NCBI RefSeq assembly: GCF_000382305.1
Contig: NZ_KB908018.1
Location: 124,001 to 188,000 of the forward strand
DNA length: 64,000 bases
From: Vitreoscilla stercoraria DSM 513
Lineage (GTDB): Bacteria; Pseudomonadota; Gammaproteobacteria; Burkholderiales; Neisseriaceae
Reading direction: 5' to 3'
Below the pieces are notes generated by a model, which searched no databases, was not told where the DNA came from, and was given only the letters and a program-made list of their open reading frames with translations. Shown here piece after piece: positions 60,832 through 64,000 of this stretch. The position numbers and the translations under genes were made by a program. Numbering within the stretch: position 1 is the stretch's first letter; each line of letters starts with the position of its first letter.

Positions 60832-63000
60832 TTAAAATTTAATTTGGATATTGGCACCAATGGCACGACCCATTTGTGTATGACTGTCTTTGTCAGCCAA
60901 TTGACCTGTGGTGTTCAACCACAACATGTCAGCGGGCAACCAATATTTTTTGTTCAAAACGTTGTAAGCATTCAACGACAGTTTGGTGTGTTTGTTCACA
61001 TTCCAAAACGCGCCTAAATCCAATAAGCCATAACCGGGTGTTTTGGGCGTGGTTTGGTCAGCACTGGCATATTTGGTTTTGGCGGCAGTGATGGTCCAAT
61101 CGGCATTGGCGCCCCAAGTTTCATTGGCATAAGCCAAGCCCAAACGGGTTTTCATTGGCAAGGCACTGCTCAAATGGCTGTTGTCATCTTGGTTGACACC
61201 ACGCATCCAAAAGAAGCTGCCATTGACGTTCCAATAAGGTGCAAAATCATATTGACCACGTGCTTCGATACCATAAGTCACCACTTTGTCCAGATTCACT
61301 GCACTCAATTCCATTACCATCGGGAACGGTGGGCGTCCTGAAGGATAGAATGTGTTGATGGTTTGGCTTTCTTGAATGAAGTTTTTATAACGGTTGTAAA
61401 AACCGGTGATTTTGGCGTGGGTATTGTCGCCATCGTGTTGCCAGCCAAACTCGAAGCTGTCGGATTCTTCAGGTTTTAAATCAAAATTAGGTATATTGTA
61501 ATATTGAATTCTGCCGCCTAAAACGCTGTGTGAAGCTGCGCCTTGTGAGTCAAATTGTGGTGTTTTATGGCCTTTGGCGTAAGAGGCAAACAATTGGTTT
61601 TCGTCATTCAACGGCAGGTTCAATTTCAAGCTTGGCAAGATTTTGCTGTAACTGCGTTTGGCTGCCATTTGGTCAAAAGACACATTTGCTTGGTTTTTCA
61701 AACGATCAAAATCATCGCGATTGGGCGTGGATGTTTCATGGGTATAGCGCAAAGCAGGCGTCAAAGAAAGACCATTGTCAAACACCATACGGTCTTGTAC
61801 AAATACATTCCAAATATCTCTTTGGTTTTCAGGGTAATACAATAAAGTATCAACTGCACCGACTTGAACCCCTGAAGCGTTGTAATCGGTTTTGTGGCGA
61901 TTGGTTGATGTTGTAACATTGCGGTATTCCAAGCCTGTCATGATGTTGTGTTGAACACCTGCATCAAATTGCCACAAACCTTGGGTATGAAAACGGTGTT
62001 GAGATTGATCATAGCCTTGAAAATGGCGGCTGCTTGGTTCAATTTGGAACAGTTCTGAATCCGAATCTTGGTAATCGTATCCCATTTTGATGGCTTGCAA
62101 GCTGCCATTGTTTTCAGGCAGATATTGGTATTGCAAGCTGGTGCGCATGCGTTCGCTGGCAGTGTCATCCAAACTGCCCACGCTCAATAAATCTTGAGAA
62201 TGACCATTGCGTTTGAAATATTCGCCTGTGGCGCTCAATTGATGTGTACCTAAATCCAGTTTGCCTTTGAGCAAAAGATTGTTGCTGTCATTGTCTTGCT
62301 CGCTCGATTGTGCGCCTGCGCTTTGGGTTTCGCCATAGCTGCGATGGGTATACATCACCAAGCCTGAAGCCACGTCGCCTTTGGCAGCACCGCCTAAAGT
62401 ACTGCTCCAACCTTGATTGCCGCTGTTATAACCGCCTTTGAATAAGCCACCGACACGGCTGCCTTCGGCAATCAAATCTTCAGGATTGTACGTTTTCATA
62501 TTGACCGAGCCGCCAATGGCTTCACCTGAATATTGTGCTTCAAACGGCCCTTTGACCACGTTGATGGTATTGATGGTATCGGGTTCCACCACATTTTGAC
62601 CGAATGTCATGCCATTTTTAGAACGATTGTTGTTGCCGCCATACCAAAAACTGTCTTTGAATGAATCGGGTAGGTTCAAACCATCGACCATGACCAAAAC
62701 TCGGTCTTCTGAAATACCTCGAATATTGAAATTGCCATTGTTCAAGCCTGTTTGGGATTCCACTTCTACGCCGGGCTCATACCCAACCATGGTTTTGAGG
62801 TCGTGCGCGCCAGCTTTGTCCAAATCATCGCGACTGATTTTTTGATTGTGGGTGTTGGCAGTCGTTGCTTGGTCGGCATTGATGATAATGGTTGGTAACA
62901 CGGTTTCTGCTTCGTTATTGGCTGACCATGCAGCTTGTGAAGATAGAGCCGCTAAAGCACTGCAGACACAGTAAACGATGGGACGAAGAGAGCGAATCAT
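60832..63000 (-). CDS. TonB-dependent heme receptor
   Basis: 722 residues from ATG 63000 (MIRSLRPIVYCVCSALAAL), chosen because the longer frame to 63075 only translates the Fur sites. Signal peptide, then plug domain (TMVGYEPGVEVESQTGLNNG, IRGISEDRVLVMVDGL) and 22-strand barrel ending in Phe. The heme-receptor region of HmuR/ShuA type is recognisable but altered: GHKTPQFD replaces FRAP, IPNFDLKPEESDS replaces NPNLKPE, and a His (AASHSV) lies between. Imports heme with TonB/ExbBD, not in the window. GGGCGTCCTGAA is at about 61332. Confidence 0.88.
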   Translation of the reverse strand: MIRSLRPIVYCVCSALAALSSQAAWSANNEAETVLPTIIINADQATTANTHNQKISRDDLDKAGAHDLKTMVGYEPGVEVESQTGLNNGNFNIRGISEDRVLVMVDGLNLPDSFKDSFWYGGNNNRSKNGMTFGQNVVEPDTINTINVVKGPFEAQYSGEAIGGSVNMKTYNPEDLIAEGSRVGGLFKGGYNSGNQGWSSTLGGAAKGDVASGLVMYTHRSYGETQSAGAQSSEQDNDSNNLLLKGKLDLGTHQLSATGEYFKRNGHSQDLLSVGSLDDTASERMRTSLQYQYLPENNGSLQAIKMGYDYQDSDSELFQIEPSSRHFQGYDQSQHRFHTQGLWQFDAGVQHNIMTGLEYRNVTTSTNRHKTDYNASGVQVGAVDTLLYYPENQRDIWNVFVQDRMVFDNGLSLTPALRYTHETSTPNRDDFDRLKNQANVSFDQMAAKRSYSKILPSLKLNLPLNDENQLFASYAKGHKTPQFDSQGAASHSVLGGRIQYYNIPNFDLKPEESDSFEFGWQHDGDNTHAKITGFYNRYKNFIQESQTINTFYPSGRPPFPMVMELSAVNLDKVVTYGIEARGQYDFAPYWNVNGSFFWMRGVNQDDNSHLSSALPMKTRLGLAYANETWGANADWTITAAKTKYASADQTTPKTPGYGLLDLGAFWNVNKHTKLSLNAYNVLNKKYWLPADMLWLNTTGQLADKDSHTQMGRAIGANIQIKF

Positions 63001-63048
63001 TGAAAAACTTTCTGGCAATCGGTATCGGTTGATGAATGGTATAGTTGT

Positions 63049-63088
63049 GATAATAATTTTGATAATTATTATCATTTGTATTATTATC
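63049..63088. promoter_or_regulatory. Fur-box array between the heme receptor and the IsdG-like gene
   Basis: GATAAT hexamers at 63049-63054 and 63061-63066 and inverted ATTATC hexamers at 63068-63073 and 63083-63088. The central GATAATTATTATC (63061-63073) is a perfect 6-1-6 Fur core, and TTTGATAATTATTATCATT (63058-63076) fits the 19 bp box. It lies 50 bp before the receptor start and about 115 bp before the divergent IsdG-like gene. Confidence 0.82.
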
Positions 63089-63201
63089 GGAATGTTCCCA
63101 AAGAATTGTCAAGATAAGTTTATTTTTTGTGGTAAAAAGGTTGGGTTGAAACAGATGTCATGTTTTAAAAGTTGTCTTAAATCAAATAATAAGGAAGCAA
63201 A

Positions 63202-63528
63202 ATGATTGTTGTGACCAATCGTATCTGTGTGTCTAAAGGCAAAGGTGCTGAAATGGCGCCACGTTTTACCAGTTCTCAAGCTTTGTGTGAGTTTGCAGGT
63301 TTCATCAAAGTAGAGGTGATTGTGGTAGAGCAAGAAAATCAAGATGAAATGAGCGTGAATATGTATTGGCGCACTATGGAGGATTTTCAAGTTTGGCGCG
63401 CTTCGGATGCGTTTAAAGCGGCGCACAAGCGTCCACCTAAAGGTGAAAATGACCCTAATGCCGTTATTGGTAGCCAATTGTTGTTTGGTCAAGTGGCTGC
63501 AACATTGCTGAATGATGCAGTGTCATAA
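63202..63528 (+). CDS. IsdG-type heme-degrading monooxygenase
   Basis: 108 residues, ABM fold. All three catalytic residues of IsdG/IsdI are in place with the right spacing: Asn6 (VTNRICV), Trp65 (DFQVWRAS) and His75 (FKAAHK). MSVNMYWRTMEDFQVWRAS matches the family closely. It opens the heme ring to free iron in the cytosol, possibly as the second step after HmuS. AAGGAAG directly precedes the ATG. It is divergent from the receptor, sharing the Fur-site region, so both should be induced by iron shortage. Confidence 0.88.
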   Translation: MIVVTNRICVSKGKGAEMAPRFTSSQALCEFAGFIKVEVIVVEQENQDEMSVNMYWRTMEDFQVWRASDAFKAAHKRPPKGENDPNAVIGSQLLFGQVAATLLNDAVS

Positions 63529-63562
63529 TACGCTTAAGGCGTTTTGTAGGCATTTTTTGAGG

Positions 63563-63578
63563 TTTACAGGACGCTTTT
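63563..63578 (+). repeat. Single DUS-like word after the IsdG-like gene
   Basis: TTTACAGGACGCTTTT, unpaired, 35 bp after the IsdG-like stop. No hairpin partner nearby. Confidence 0.75.
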
Positions 63579-63656
63579 GATGTGTTTGTATGACACTTTT
63601 AAAGTGTATAAAAACAAAGTGTTCGTGATTTATGCGATGTTAGAATCGAAAAATGC

Positions 63657-63685
63657 TTGCGTAAAATCGCCATTGGTGTTTTAAT
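63657..63685 (+). promoter_or_regulatory. Probable promoter of the tRNA-Phe pair
   Basis: TTGCGT (63657-63662), exactly 17 bases, TTTAAT (63680-63685). Transcription would start about 10 bases before the first tRNA at 63703. Confidence 0.5.
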
Positions 63686-63702
63686 ACGCATCTCTTAAGC
63701 GC

Positions 63703-63778
63703 GGCCAGATAGCTCAGTCGGTAGAGCAACGGATTGAAAATCCGTGTGTCGGCGGTTCGATCCCGCCTCTGGCCACCA
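63703..63778 (+). tRNA. tRNA-Phe (anticodon GAA), copy 1
   Basis: 76 nt cloverleaf. Acceptor GGCCAGA with TCTGGCC, D-arm AGCTCAGTCGGTAGAGC, anticodon GAA at 63736-63738, T-arm GGTTCGATCC, encoded CCA. Copy 2 follows after 36 bp and is identical. Confidence 0.96.
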
Positions 63779-63814
63779 TTTAAGATTGCTTCAAAACTTG
63801 TCATGAGACATCAT

Positions 63815-63890
63815 GGCCAGATAGCTCAGTCGGTAGAGCAACGGATTGAAAATCCGTGTGTCGGCGGTTCGATCCCGCCTCTGGCCACCA
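63815..63890 (+). tRNA. tRNA-Phe (anticodon GAA), copy 2
   Basis: Identical over all 76 bases to the copy at 63703. Anticodon at 63848-63850. Both are probably cut from one transcript ending at the hairpin at 63918. Confidence 0.96.
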
Positions 63891-63917
63891 TTTGAATCCA
63901 AGTTTCAAAAAATCATC

Positions 63918-63943
63918 ATCTGCTCAAAGGCAGATTTTTTTTT
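63918..63943 (+). terminator. Intrinsic terminator after the tRNA-Phe pair
   Basis: ATCTGC (63918-63923), six-base loop, GCAGAT (63930-63935), then nine Ts. Confidence 0.8.
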
Positions 63944-63981
63944 GGTTTTTTGGGGAGGCACTGTTCAAAAATGTGGTTTTC

Positions 63982-63994
63982 AAGCGTCCTGTAA
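63982..63994 (+). repeat. DUS-like word at the right edge
   Basis: AAGCGTCCTGTAA; its partner, if any, lies beyond the window. Confidence 0.75.
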
Positions 63995-64000
63995 CACCTT

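Noticed and set aside
60832..63075. Longer N-terminus of the heme receptor starting at 63075
   Set aside because: The first 25 residues (MIIIIKIIITT...) only translate the Fur-site array, and a normal signal peptide begins at Met 63000.
63703..63890. Assembly duplication at the two tRNA-Phe genes
   Set aside because: The flanking bases differ before and after each copy, so this is a genuine tandem gene pair rather than a repeated read.

Overview
The window looks like chromosomal DNA of a betaproteobacterium of the family Neisseriaceae, outside the genus Neisseria itself. The reasons are the gene order pilB-pilC-pilD-coaE-zapD-yacG, protein sequences that read as neisserial throughout (ValS, RpoH, FAD/FMN oxidoreductase with DUF3683, paired bacterioferritins), and a very abundant 12-13 bp word. 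That word resembles a DNA uptake sequence (DUS) but is not a Neisseria, Kingella, Simonsiella or Eikenella dialect known to me. A Vitreoscilla/Uruburuella-like genus is possible, but I cannot place it from this window alone. Coding density is high and genes sit in ordinary housekeeping operons. No insertion sequence, prophage or CRISPR array was found.

Layout. 1-4172: type IV pilus assembly genes (end of pilB, pilC, pilD) running into coaE, zapD and yacG. 4289-7105: valS. 7195-10853 (minus): a small XRE regulator, map, trpC, a YheT-type hydrolase and darP. 11006-13035: pmbA, dsbB and a tiny lipoprotein. 13098-16452: a prolyl oligopeptidase and an iron-storage block (bfd and two complementary bacterioferritin subunits) with Fur-box-like sites. 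16717-18352 (minus): transaldolase and a gamma-carbonic-anhydrase-like protein. 18757-21626: a TrpXYZ-like ABC importer. 21732-29324 (minus): a small secreted protein, a YdcZ-like membrane protein, rpoH, and the operon phoH-DUF4126-ybeY-corC-DUF808-lnt. 29544-33732: an RND efflux pair. 33733-35090: an AT-rich stretch with two unrecognised small genes. 35198-38492: htpG, a secreted protein and a HEPN-like protein. 38549-43078 (minus): mltG-tmk-holB-pilZ-tatD-MBL hydrolase. 43212-49102: msrB, tRNA-Ala, a cytosolic THI5-like protein and a 1276-residue FAD/Fe-S oxidoreductase. 49242-54229: DUF1289, EamA, dienelactone hydrolase, cysM, ABM protein, lspA and ispH. 54309-57134: two divergent MFS transporters. 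57169-63528: a heme acquisition locus. 63703-63890: two identical tRNA-Phe genes.

Functional themes. (1) Natural transformation: pilus genes plus a dense array of a DUS-like word, GCGTCCTG(T)AA, with a second form GCGGCCTG. Head-to-head pairs of the first form make most of the intrinsic terminators; single copies lie in genes and sometimes supply stop codons or a ribosome binding site. (2) Iron and heme: a TonB-dependent receptor, an ABC importer and a HemS-type protein are divergent from an IsdG-type heme monooxygenase across an array of Fur hexamers. bfd/bfr elsewhere store and release the iron. (3) Envelope: lspA, lnt, mltG, dsbB and RND efflux.

All statements come from reading the sequence by eye. 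No alignment or database search was run, and residue-level comparisons rest on recalled family sequences.
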